Source of the DNA: Nakamurella panacisegetis
GTDB lineage: Bacteria; Actinomycetota; Actinomycetes; Mycobacteriales; Nakamurellaceae
Assembly: GCF_900104535.1 (NCBI RefSeq)
Contig: NZ_LT629710.1
Location: forward strand, 3,755,501-3,819,500
Reading direction: 5' to 3'
DNA: 64,000 bases
Shown in pieces: positions 8,481 to 16,076 of this stretch (within the stretch, counting starts at the first letter, position 1; each line of letters opens with the position of its first letter). The position numbers and the translations under genes are program-made. The notes under the pieces were generated by a model that searched no databases, was not told the DNA's origin, and saw only the letters and a list, made by a program, of their open reading frames with translations.

Positions 8481-8930
8481 ATGGCTGACGACATCAGTTG
8501 GACGACCCGTTCCATCGACGCGGCCACCGACCTGACGAAGCAGCTGATCACCCTGGCCACCGGGGTCCTGACCTTGACGCTGGCCTTCTACAGCGCCTTC
8601 TTCCCCAAACCGGCCGACGGCCAGCTGATCGCGTCGGTCACCGAGAAACGACTGCTCGGCGGCGCCTGGTTCCTGCTGATCCTGTCGATCCTGCTGGGGA
8701 TCCTCGTCCTCGGGTCGATCACGGGTTCACAGACCGAGTCGGCCGTTCTGGCCGACGACCCGAATTCGGCCACCGCGGCCCGGATCCGGGCCAAGCGCGG
8801 CCTGGCCACCGGCGTGGTGCCCATGCCGTCCGCGAGCTCGACCGGAACGAAATTGCTGGGTATCGGGCAGTGGGTGGTGTTCGTCGGCGGGCTCGTCCTG
8901 GTCGTCGCGGCTGCGTTGTCCGTGTTGTAG
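8481..8930 (+). CDS. Small membrane protein, three predicted TM segments
   Basis: A 149-aa protein with hydrophobic stretches at about 22-42 (LITLATGVLTLTLAFYSAFF), 62-82 (WFLLILSILLGILVLGSIT) and 128-148 (WVVFVGGLVLVVAAALSVL), joined by hydrophilic loops. No family was recognised. It lies 15 bp after the preceding small gene, suggesting an operon. No enzymatic motif is visible. Confidence 0.65.
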   Translation: MADDISWTTRSIDAATDLTKQLITLATGVLTLTLAFYSAFFPKPADGQLIASVTEKRLLGGAWFLLILSILLGILVLGSITGSQTESAVLADDPNSATAARIRAKRGLATGVVPMPSASSTGTKLLGIGQWVVFVGGLVLVVAAALSVL

Positions 8931-9104
8931 GACATGTCCGCGTCGAGCCGGCGGGCCCGGTCAAGGTGACGATTCCGGGTCGCGACTTTCGAGTTGGGCA
9001 CGACGGGCGCTCCTTGCCTCTTGAGAACTCAGGCCAGGCCACCGGTGTGAATTCACGTCCCAGAAATCCAGCTTGGAAGTGCTTTGTGCGAGCTGCCGGT
9101 GCGA

Positions 9105-9208
9105 CGCGGGCCGACGACGGAATTGCCTGGGGCGCACTGGATCGCGGCGTACAGCGACGAGGGCGACGCGGTCGGAGATGGGCCACGATGGCCCGCACCG
9201 GCTGTGGA
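9105..9208 (-). pseudogene. Decayed C-terminal fragment of a short-chain dehydrogenase
   Basis: On the minus strand two short blocks match the SDR at 20628-21515. VRAIVAH is at about 9178-9202 and TASPSSLYAAIQCAPGNSVVGPR at about 9110-9175; the intact gene reads TASLSLLYAA...PGNSYVGPR. Relative to that gene about 80 bp between the blocks are missing, and the blocks are in different frames. There is no start codon and no NAD-binding region nearby. It accounts for the middle of the 321-bp gap between the membrane protein and pilD; I see nothing else in that gap. Confidence 0.7.
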
Positions 9209-9251
9209 CCAGGTCGTTCCTTCGTCGCCGTTGGCCTGGTTCACCGCCGGC

Positions 9252-10076
9252 TCAAACTTGGCCCATCGCCCGCAGGTACAACTGCGCCAACGGATCTCCG
9301 ACAAATATGGCCAGAATGGCGCCGGTGATCATGAACGGACCGAAGGGCAACGCACTCTTCCGAGTGCCCCGACCGGCGGCCAGGACGGCGATTCCAACGA
9401 TTGCACCGAGCAGGAAGCCGCCGAAGGCACCGATAATCAGCGCGGCCCACGAGAGGTACCCGAGAATCGCGCCGAGGATGCCGGCCAACTTGACGTCGCC
9501 CATGCCCATGCCGGCGGGATGGATCACCGCGAGTAGAAGGTAGAAGGCAAACAACGCCACGCCGCCGGCTCCAGCCCGGGCCAGCGCCGACCAGTCGTGG
9601 GTCCACAGTGATGCGCCGGCCAGCAAGCCGGCAATGATCACGTAGGAGGGCAATATGATGACGTTGGGCAGCCGTCGATGGTCCAGGTCGATCATGGCCA
9701 GCGTCACGCCGACGGCGGCCAGGTATGCGTAGGCCGGCAATGCTGGAAGCAGTTGCAGGGCCGACAGTCTCAGGCACAGGCCGGCGAACAGCAGGGCAGT
9801 CGTCAGTTCCACCAGGGGATAGCGGACGCTGATCGTGGAACCGCAGTCCGCGCATCGGCCGTGGAGCAGCAGCCAGCCGAGGACCGGAATGTTGTGCCTG
9901 GCCCGAATTGGCTCCCCGCAAAGCGGGCAGTGCGACGCGGGCGCAATCAGCGATTCCTGGCGCGGCGTCCGATAGATCACCACATTCAGGAAAGACCCGA
10001 TCGCCAATCCGAACAGGCCCGAAAGGACTGCCACCAGGGGCACGGTCGCCTCCGTTCCGGTTGGAGCCAACACCAT
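9252..10076 (-). CDS. pilD: Type IV prepilin peptidase / N-methyltransferase
   Basis: Integral-membrane aspartic protease that cleaves class III signal peptides of pilins and methylates the new N-terminus. The 274-aa protein has the N-terminal GSFLNVVIYR motif and a cytoplasmic zinc-type loop C50-x2-C53...C75-x2-C78. The two catalytic aspartate regions are AMIDLDHRRLPN (about 130) and GMGMGDVKLAG (D193). Around seven TM segments are visible. The ATG at 10076 puts the first TM at the N-terminus; the longer in-frame reading to 10166 adds 30 hydrophilic residues without family support. It is divergent from the pilus operon it would serve. Confidence 0.93.
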   Translation of the reverse strand: MVLAPTGTEATVPLVAVLSGLFGLAIGSFLNVVIYRTPRQESLIAPASHCPLCGEPIRARHNIPVLGWLLLHGRCADCGSTISVRYPLVELTTALLFAGLCLRLSALQLLPALPAYAYLAAVGVTLAMIDLDHRRLPNVIILPSYVIIAGLLAGASLWTHDWSALARAGAGGVALFAFYLLLAVIHPAGMGMGDVKLAGILGAILGYLSWAALIIGAFGGFLLGAIVGIAVLAAGRGTRKSALPFGPFMITGAILAIFVGDPLAQLYLRAMGQV

Positions 10077-10437
10077 AACCTGCCTGTCCGACGGTCGCTG
10101 TCGGGCAACGCATGCCAATGTGATGACGGATAGCCGATGCTCGGACTCGTTAGGAAAGCCATGCACGGCAGAAGTCGCCGCTGTGAGGACCAGGCACTAG
10201 GCTGAAAATGGCTAACAAACTCTGAAGAGTGAACACGCTAGTCATTCCGGACACTGTGTGTCACAGTTCCCGAACACGTACAGCGACTGATCCAGTGACG
10301 GAGCTGCAGACCCGTTCCGGATGGAGTCACCGTCCGGTGCTTTGGCCGTCCGGCCCCATCGACGTTTCGCGACAACTCTTCACCAGCCCGTTCCACCGTG
10401 CTGACTCACACTAAAACCGCCGAAGAAGGAGACCGTC
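10077..10437. promoter_or_regulatory. Divergent control region between pilD and the pilin operon
   Basis: This 361-bp gap must carry both the pilD promoter and the pilin promoter. It contains the perfect dyad ACTGTG-TGT-CACAGT at 10253-10267 and the pilin ribosome-binding site AAGGAG at 10426-10431. No confident -35/-10 pair was identified, and no gene was seen. Confidence 0.4.
10253..10267. promoter_or_regulatory. Inverted repeat, candidate operator
   Basis: ACTGTG and CACAGT are exact complements separated by TGT. The site is 171 bp upstream of the pilin start and 177 bp upstream of pilD. The spacing and size suit a dimeric regulator. This is position and symmetry only; no binding protein is known. 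Confidence 0.35.
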
Positions 10438-10776
10438 ATGCTCGCTACCGCCCGCAAGATGAGGGAAGAAGAAGAAGGCTTCACCCTCATCGAGCTCCTC
10501 ATCGTCATCGTCATCCTCGGCGTGCTGTCCGCCGTGGTCGTGTTCTCCGTCGGCGGCATCACCGACCGCGGCAAGGCCGCCGCCTGCGCCGCGGACGTAT
10601 CGACCGTGACCGTGGCCGGAGAGGCGTACATCGCCCAATCGCCCATCGGTGCGGTCGCTGCCACTATGGGCGACCTCCAGACGGCTGGGTTCCTGCACTC
10701 GGTCCCGACCGACGTCACGTACAAGGTCGACGCCGCCGGGAAGAACTTCACCGTGGCCGCAGGCGCAGGCTGCTGA
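10438..10776 (+). CDS. pilA: Type IV major pilin (prepilin)
   Basis: A 112-aa prepilin. The class III leader ends EEEEG|FTLIELLIVIVILGV: glycine 14 at -1, phenylalanine at +1 and glutamate at +5, followed by the hydrophobic alpha-1 helix. The globular part contains two cysteines, C47 and the C-terminal C112, which could form the usual C-terminal disulphide loop. Ribosome-binding site AAGGAG lies 6 nt upstream. It is the first gene of the plus-strand pilus operon, about 100 bp before pilT, which often means the pilin message is made in excess. Confidence 0.93.
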   Translation: MLATARKMREEEEGFTLIELLIVIVILGVLSAVVVFSVGGITDRGKAAACAADVSTVTVAGEAYIAQSPIGAVAATMGDLQTAGFLHSVPTDVTYKVDAAGKNFTVAAGAGC

Positions 10777-10882
10777 CCGCTGACGACGGGAGGACCGGTG
10801 AAATCACCCGCCCTCCCGTCGTGGTCCGCGCACTTCAAGTCCCGCCAGCACCAGCATCGAGTAGATCCGGGGAGGATTCTTC

Positions 10883-12013
10883 ATGACGGAGCCAGACACC
10901 GCGGGACCGGCCGCGCCCTCACCGGCGCGAGCGATGGTCGATGCGCTGATCGAGGCCCTGTGGTCGGCGAAGGGCACCGACCTGCTGCTCACCGTCGGGG
11001 CATCACCCCAACTCCGGGTCCACGGCGCCTTGCACCCGGTCCACGGCTCCGCGGTACTGACCGACGAGGACACGCGGAGCCTGCTGGCCGCCATCCTCAG
11101 CGACGAGCAACTCGATCACTACGTCCCCGGGGCAGAATTCGACTTCTCCTTCTCCTGGCGCGATCTCGGCCGGATTCGCGGCAACGCCTTTCAGCAGCAG
11201 GGCCACACCGCGATCGCGCTGCGCCTGATCCCGCAGGCCGTCCCGACCATGGCCCAGCTGGGTCTCCCCTCGGTGCTGAACGAGTTCACCCGGCGGCACC
11301 AGGGCCTGGTGCTGATCACCGGTCCCACCGGCTCGGGAAAGTCGACCACCCTGGCCGCGATGATCCATCAGATCAACACCGACCGGGCGTGCCACATCAT
11401 CACCATCGAGGATCCGATCGAGTACGTCCACCACCACCGCCGGTCGATCGTGAGCCAGCGTGAGGTCGGCACCGATACCGCGTCGTTCCCGGACGCACTC
11501 CGGTCTGCACTGCGCGAGGACCCGGACGTGCTCCTGGTCGGCGAAATGCGGGATCTGGAGTCGATTCGTTTCGCGCTGACCATCGCCGAGACCGGCCATC
11601 TGGTGTTCGCAACTCTGCACACGAACGACACGGCCCAGGCGCTGGCCCGGATCGTCGACGTGTTCCCGGGAGAGCAGCAGTCGCAGATCCGGGTTCAACT
11701 GGCGGCCGCCCTGTCCGGCATCGTCTACCAACGCCTGCTGCCCCGCGTCGACGGCGGCATGATCGCCGCCTACGAAGTGCTGGTGGCCAATCCGGCGGTC
11801 CGCAACCTGATCAAGGACGGCAAGAGCCACCAGCTGCGGAACTGCCTGGTAACCGGGCAGAAGGAGGGCATGATCACCTTCGAGCAGTCGCTGAGCGGTC
11901 TCGTCCAGAGTGGTCTGGTCAGCTACGCGGAGGCCGTCGCGCGCAGCCTGTACCCGAAAGATGTTGAGGCGCCTCGCCCGGCGTACGTGCAAGGGAGCGT
12001 GTTGTCGGCATGA
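10883..12013 (+). CDS. pilT: Type IV pilus retraction ATPase PilT
   Basis: Hexameric cytoplasmic ATPase that depolymerises the pilus. The 376-aa chain has an N-terminal PAS-like region (GTDLLLTVGASPQLRV), Walker A GPTGSGKST at 147-155, the Asp box HIITIEDPIEYVH, Walker B PDVLLVGEMRDLES near 214-226, and the His box TLHTND at 245-249. The size fits PilT rather than PilB, and it lacks the MshEN domain and the tetracysteine site. The C-terminal AIRNLI-type motif appears as AVRNLI. Its last codons overlap the pilB start (ATGA at 12010). Twitching or pilus retraction is the likely outcome. Confidence 0.93.
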   Translation: MTEPDTAGPAAPSPARAMVDALIEALWSAKGTDLLLTVGASPQLRVHGALHPVHGSAVLTDEDTRSLLAAILSDEQLDHYVPGAEFDFSFSWRDLGRIRGNAFQQQGHTAIALRLIPQAVPTMAQLGLPSVLNEFTRRHQGLVLITGPTGSGKSTTLAAMIHQINTDRACHIITIEDPIEYVHHHRRSIVSQREVGTDTASFPDALRSALREDPDVLLVGEMRDLESIRFALTIAETGHLVFATLHTNDTAQALARIVDVFPGEQQSQIRVQLAAALSGIVYQRLLPRVDGGMIAAYEVLVANPAVRNLIKDGKSHQLRNCLVTGQKEGMITFEQSLSGLVQSGLVSYAEAVARSLYPKDVEAPRPAYVQGSVLSA

Positions 12014-13791
12014 AACTCAGTCGCCACCGGGCCCCGGCGCCGGCCGCGCCGGCTCGCGAGGCCGCGCCGGTCACGCGGGAGATCACCGACCTGTCGGTCG
12101 ACCCGGCCGGCCGCCGCATCGGCGAGATGCTCGTGGCCGCCCAACTTGTCACGGCCGAGCAGATCACCACGGCGCTGACCGCACCGGCCACGAGAAGCGG
12201 CAAGCGGCTGGGCGAGGTGCTCATCCAGTTGGGCTCGCTGCAGGCCCGGGAGCTGCTCGGGGTCCTCGCCGAGCAGAAGTCATTGCCCCTGATCGATCTG
12301 CGGCGGGTCACACCCGCGCCCGACGCGATCGCGTTGCTGACCGAGGCGCAGGCGCGCGCGCTCACCGCCATCGCCATCGAGATCCGAACGGACGACGTGC
12401 TGATCGCGATCGCGGATCCATCCGAGGCGGCCATGACGGCGATTCGCGAAGCCCTCGCGCGGCCGGTCAGCTTCGGGCTCGCCGCCAGGGCCGAGATCCT
12501 CACCGCGGTGGGGAACAGCTACCGCGCACTGACCGGTCTGGATTCGCAGGTCAAGGCGTTCGAGGTCCAGGACTCCGTCCGCAAGGACAGCGCCCGCATG
12601 GACAGCGCGATCGCCAGCGACGATGCACCGGTGGTCCAGGTGGTGCAGAAGGTCATCACCCAGGGCCTGCGCGACCGCGCATCGGACATCCACATCGAGC
12701 CACAGGAGGATCGCGTCCGGGTCCGCTACCGGGTCGACGGCGCGCTGCACGACGTGCTCATGCTGCCGAAGTCGATGGGGCCGGCGGTGGTCAGTCGGAT
12801 CAAGATCCTCGGCGGCATGAACATCGTCGAACGACGGCGATCCCAGGACGGCCAGATGGCCATGGAGATCGAAGGCCGTGCGGTCGACATCCGGGTGGCC
12901 ACCACCGCCACGATCTGGGGCGAGAAAGTCGTCCTGCGGCTGCTGGACAAGAGCCGTCCGCTGTTCCGGCTGGCCGAGCTCGGCATGCCGGCGGACACGG
13001 CCGAGCGGTATTCCGCGCTGCTGCACTCCCCGTACGGCATGGTGATCTGCGCCGGACCGACCGGATCCGGCAAGACCACCTCGCTCTACGGTTCGCTGGG
13101 TGAGATCAACAGCCCGGACCAGAACGTGATGACCATCGAGGACCCGGTGGAGTACACCTTTCCCTCGATCAACCAGATCCAGATCAACGAGCAGGCCGGA
13201 ATCACCTTCGCCGGAGGCCTGCGGTCGATCCTGCGCCAAGATCCCGACGTCATCCTGGTCGGCGAGATCCGCGATGTCGAGACCGCAAGGATCGCCGTGC
13301 AATCGGCGCTGACCGGACATTTCGTGCTGTCCTCGGTGCACGCGACGGACTCCGTCTCGGCGCTTCACCGGCTCATCGACATGGGCATCGAGACCTTCCT
13401 GGTGGCCTCGTCCATCACCGCGATCGTGGCCCAACGGTTGGTCCGACGGATCTGCCACTACTGCCGCACCGGGTATCAGCCGGCCCCGGAGGAACTCGAG
13501 TTCCTCAAGGTGGCGGGCGGGGCGGTCCCGGCCGAAGGGTTCTTCCACGGCGAAGGCTGCAACTTCTGCGCCCAGACGGGCTATCTCGAACGGATCGGGG
13601 TCTACGAGCTGCTCACCGTCACCGACTCCATCCGGGACATGATCCTGGACCGGCGCTCGCACGACGACATGCGCAAGGTGGCTCGCTGCGAGGGCATGCG
13701 GACCCTGCTGGAGGAGGCCGCCCGCTTGGTCGAGAACGGGACCACCACGGTGTCCGAGATCATGCGGTCCATCTACGCGGTGGGAGGCTGA
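12010..13791 (+). CDS. pilB: Type IV pilus assembly ATPase PilB
   Basis: Extension ATPase that drives pilin polymerisation. Its 593 residues comprise an MshEN-type N-terminal domain (about 35-165; such domains often bind cyclic di-GMP), then the ATPase core. Visible are Walker A GPTGSGKTT at 349-357, TIEDPVEYTF, Walker B PDVILVGEIRD at 412-422, and the His box SVHATD. The zinc site is C482-x2-C485 with C517-x2-C520. The ATG overlaps the pilT stop; pilC begins 1 bp after its stop, so the three motor genes are one transcription unit. Confidence 0.94.
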   Translation: MKLSRHRAPAPAAPAREAAPVTREITDLSVDPAGRRIGEMLVAAQLVTAEQITTALTAPATRSGKRLGEVLIQLGSLQARELLGVLAEQKSLPLIDLRRVTPAPDAIALLTEAQARALTAIAIEIRTDDVLIAIADPSEAAMTAIREALARPVSFGLAARAEILTAVGNSYRALTGLDSQVKAFEVQDSVRKDSARMDSAIASDDAPVVQVVQKVITQGLRDRASDIHIEPQEDRVRVRYRVDGALHDVLMLPKSMGPAVVSRIKILGGMNIVERRRSQDGQMAMEIEGRAVDIRVATTATIWGEKVVLRLLDKSRPLFRLAELGMPADTAERYSALLHSPYGMVICAGPTGSGKTTSLYGSLGEINSPDQNVMTIEDPVEYTFPSINQIQINEQAGITFAGGLRSILRQDPDVILVGEIRDVETARIAVQSALTGHFVLSSVHATDSVSALHRLIDMGIETFLVASSITAIVAQRLVRRICHYCRTGYQPAPEELEFLKVAGGAVPAEGFFHGEGCNFCAQTGYLERIGVYELLTVTDSIRDMILDRRSHDDMRKVARCEGMRTLLEEAARLVENGTTTVSEIMRSIYAVGG

Positions 13792-13792
13792 C

Positions 13793-14998
13793 GTGGCCCG
13801 TTTCGCCTATGTGGCAACCGACCCGGTCGGCGGCACCGTGCAGGGCATTCAGAAGGCGGACAGCCGGGAAGCGGCCGAGATCGCGTTGTTCGAAAAGCAA
13901 TTCCGCGAGATACGGGTCACCGAGCAGACCAGCTTTCTGCAGCGGGACATCACCGAGCCGAAGATAAAGCGCGAAGAAGTAATGCACCTGTCGCGCCAAC
14001 TCGCGGCCTTCATCCGGGCCGGCCTTCCGCTCCTGGACTCGATCTCGACGCTCGGCGAGGACGCGGGCAACAAGTCGGTCAAGAAGATGATGGCGACCAT
14101 CGAGGAATTTCTTCGGCGCGGTGAGACCTTGTCCGACTGCGTGGACCGCTATCCGAAGGTCTTCCCGGACTACTACCGCGGCATCCTGCGGTCGGCCGAG
14201 CTGACCGGTCAGCTGGACACCGTGCTGGACCAGCTCGCGTCCTATCTCGAACGTGATCTGGAGGCCCGTCGGAAGATCAAGTCCGCCTCCATCTACCCGG
14301 GCATCATCCTGCTGATGTCGCTCGGCACGGTCGTCGTCCTGGCCGCGTTCGTGCTGCCGCGGTTCAAGGTGTTCTTCGCGAGCCTGGACGCGAGACTGCC
14401 GCTGCCCACCCGCATGCTGCTGGCCGTCACCGACTTCTTCGGCTCGTGGTGGTGGGCGATCCTGATCGGGCTGGGTGCCGTCCTCGCCGGATTCCTGCTG
14501 GCGTTGCAGACCGACGGGGGACGTCATCTGTGGAACAAGATCACCCTGAGCCTGCCGGTGATCGGCGATGCGGTCCAGTTCGCTCTCGTGGAGCGGTTCT
14601 GCCGGTTGATGTCCTCGATGATCGGGGCCGGTGTCAACCTGAGCGAGGCGCTGAGCGTGTCCTCGGCGTCCCTCCGGAATTTGGTCTACAACCGGGCACT
14701 GGCGGCGGTGGGTGAGCAGATGCTGGAGGGTCAGGGCCTCGCGAAGCCGTTGGCGGACACCAAACTCTTCCCGTCGACTGCGGCCCAGATGATCCGGGTC
14801 GGTGAGGAGACCGGCAGTCTGGACGTCCAACTCGAGGTCGCGGCCCGGTACTACGAGCGGGAGCTGGACTACAAGATCAAGCGGGTGACCGCGCTGTTCG
14901 AGCCGGCCGTGATCATCGCCATGGGTCTGGTCGTCGGGTTCGTCGCCCTCGCGCTGGTGTCGGCGATGTACGGGGTGTTCAACCAGGTCAAGACATGA
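13793..14998 (+). CDS. pilC: Type IV pilus inner-membrane platform protein PilC
   Basis: PilC (GspF family) couples the cytoplasmic ATPases to pilin assembly. The 401-aa protein has two T2SSF-type repeats: LSRQLAAFIRAGLPLLDSI...LRSAELTGQLDTVLDQL and ERFCRLMSSMIGAGVNLSEAL...MIRVGEETGSLDVQLE. Membrane segments lie at about 164-190, 218-236 and 365-395. The start is GTG at 13793, 1 bp after pilB. Its TGA overlaps the ATG of the next prepilin gene (14995). Confidence 0.93.
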   Translation: MARFAYVATDPVGGTVQGIQKADSREAAEIALFEKQFREIRVTEQTSFLQRDITEPKIKREEVMHLSRQLAAFIRAGLPLLDSISTLGEDAGNKSVKKMMATIEEFLRRGETLSDCVDRYPKVFPDYYRGILRSAELTGQLDTVLDQLASYLERDLEARRKIKSASIYPGIILLMSLGTVVVLAAFVLPRFKVFFASLDARLPLPTRMLLAVTDFFGSWWWAILIGLGAVLAGFLLALQTDGGRHLWNKITLSLPVIGDAVQFALVERFCRLMSSMIGAGVNLSEALSVSSASLRNLVYNRALAAVGEQMLEGQGLAKPLADTKLFPSTAAQMIRVGEETGSLDVQLEVAARYYERELDYKIKRVTALFEPAVIIAMGLVVGFVALALVSAMYGVFNQVKT

Positions 14999-15462
14999 GC
15001 CGAATTCCGGGCCCGGCCAACGGTGAGCGCGGCGAATCCCTGATCGAACTGCTGGTGGCCCTGACGCTGCTCGGCCTCGCCGTCGTCGCGATCGTGTCCG
15101 GATTGGCCACCGGCGTCGTGCTGTCCGACGTGCACCGCAAGGAGGCGACGGCCGGGGCCGAGGTTCGCAGTTTCGCCGAGATGATCGACAAGACGGTGGC
15201 CGGTGGGGGCGGCGGGTACGTCGCCTGCGCCACCACCGGGACCTACACCAGCGGGTACGTCCCACCGGCGGGCTACCTCAGCGCTGTCACGGCGGTGGCC
15301 TACTGGACCGGGACCACCTGGTCGTCCACCTGCTCCGCGCCGGACACCGGTTTGCAGAAGTTGTCGCTGAAAATCTCCAGCAATGACGGTCGCGCGTCGG
15401 AGACGTTGGATCTGATCATCCGCAAGCCGTGCGGACCCGCACCCCAGCCGGCGTGCACATGA
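14995..15462 (+). CDS. Minor prepilin (type IV pilin-like)
   Basis: A 155-aa protein with a class III leader: NGERG|ESLIELLVALTLLGLAVV, with glycine at -1 and glutamate at +5. The residue at +1 is glutamate rather than phenylalanine, a variation seen in some minor pilins. The globular region is Gly/Thr/Tyr rich with cysteines at CATT, TCSA, KPCG and the C-terminal PACT, suggesting two disulphides. ATGA overlaps join it to pilC and to the next prepilin gene. Minor pilins usually prime assembly or sit at the tip; its exact role cannot be read. Confidence 0.85.
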   Translation: MSRIPGPANGERGESLIELLVALTLLGLAVVAIVSGLATGVVLSDVHRKEATAGAEVRSFAEMIDKTVAGGGGGYVACATTGTYTSGYVPPAGYLSAVTAVAYWTGTTWSSTCSAPDTGLQKLSLKISSNDGRASETLDLIIRKPCGPAPQPACT

Positions 15463-16076
15463 CCGCGCGGCGGAGTGCCGCCACCGACGACGGGTTCACC
15501 CTGATCGAATTGTTGGTCAGCGTTGCCATCCTGGGCCTGATCCTGCTGCCGGTCTCGAACGCCTTCATCGGCGTGCTCCGGAACGTCGACGCGACCTCGG
15601 CGCGAATGGTCGCCTCGCATTCGGCGCAGTTGAGTGCGACCTACTTCGCCCAGGACGTCGCCGGGGTGGGGGTGCACGACTACACCGCGAGCGGGGCCCC
15701 GATGGCCACGTCGGTGTTGACGAGTGGGGACGCCGGATCGACCTGTGGCGACGGCGGCACGGGCGCGACGGTGCGGTTCCTGTCCGACGCCTACGACAAC
15801 ACGGTCAGCCCGCCCGCCCTGCACCGAGCGGTCGTGTCCTGGGCGGTGGTGACGGTCGCCGGGGACAACCAGATGGTGCGGAGCCGATGCGTGGACGGCT
15901 CTCTCGTCTCGCAACTGACCCTCGCGCAGAACGTCGTGGGAAGCCCGGCGGTGACCTGCTCGTCGACCTGCGACGCCCTGCCGCTCCCGCAGACCGTGAG
16001 GCTCTCGTTCTCGGTCGCGCCGCCGAGCGCCGCGCTCTATGCCATCTCGCTCACCGGAGACCGGAGACAGACATGA
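15459..16076 (+). CDS. Minor prepilin (type IV pilin-like, PilV/PilW type)
   Basis: A 205-aa protein with a canonical cleavage site ATDDG|FTLIELLVSVAILGL, glutamate at +5. The ATG at 15459 is chosen because it forms an ATGA overlap with the preceding stop and gives a 12-residue leader; the frame is open further upstream but only through the previous gene. Cysteines occur in pairs (STCGDG, RSRCVD, VTCSSTCDA). Size resembles PilW-type minor pilins. It also overlaps the following gene by ATGA. Confidence 0.85.
   Translation: MTARRSAATDDGFTLIELLVSVAILGLILLPVSNAFIGVLRNVDATSARMVASHSAQLSATYFAQDVAGVGVHDYTASGAPMATSVLTSGDAGSTCGDGGTGATVRFLSDAYDNTVSPPALHRAVVSWAVVTVAGDNQMVRSRCVDGSLVSQLTLAQNVVGSPAVTCSSTCDALPLPQTVRLSFSVAPPSAALYAISLTGDRRQT

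Noticed and set aside
13760-15265. 501-codon minus-strand frame opposite pilC
   Set aside because: Composition is Arg/Pro/Gln-rich with no motif; it is the antisense of the well-supported pilC and minor pilin genes.
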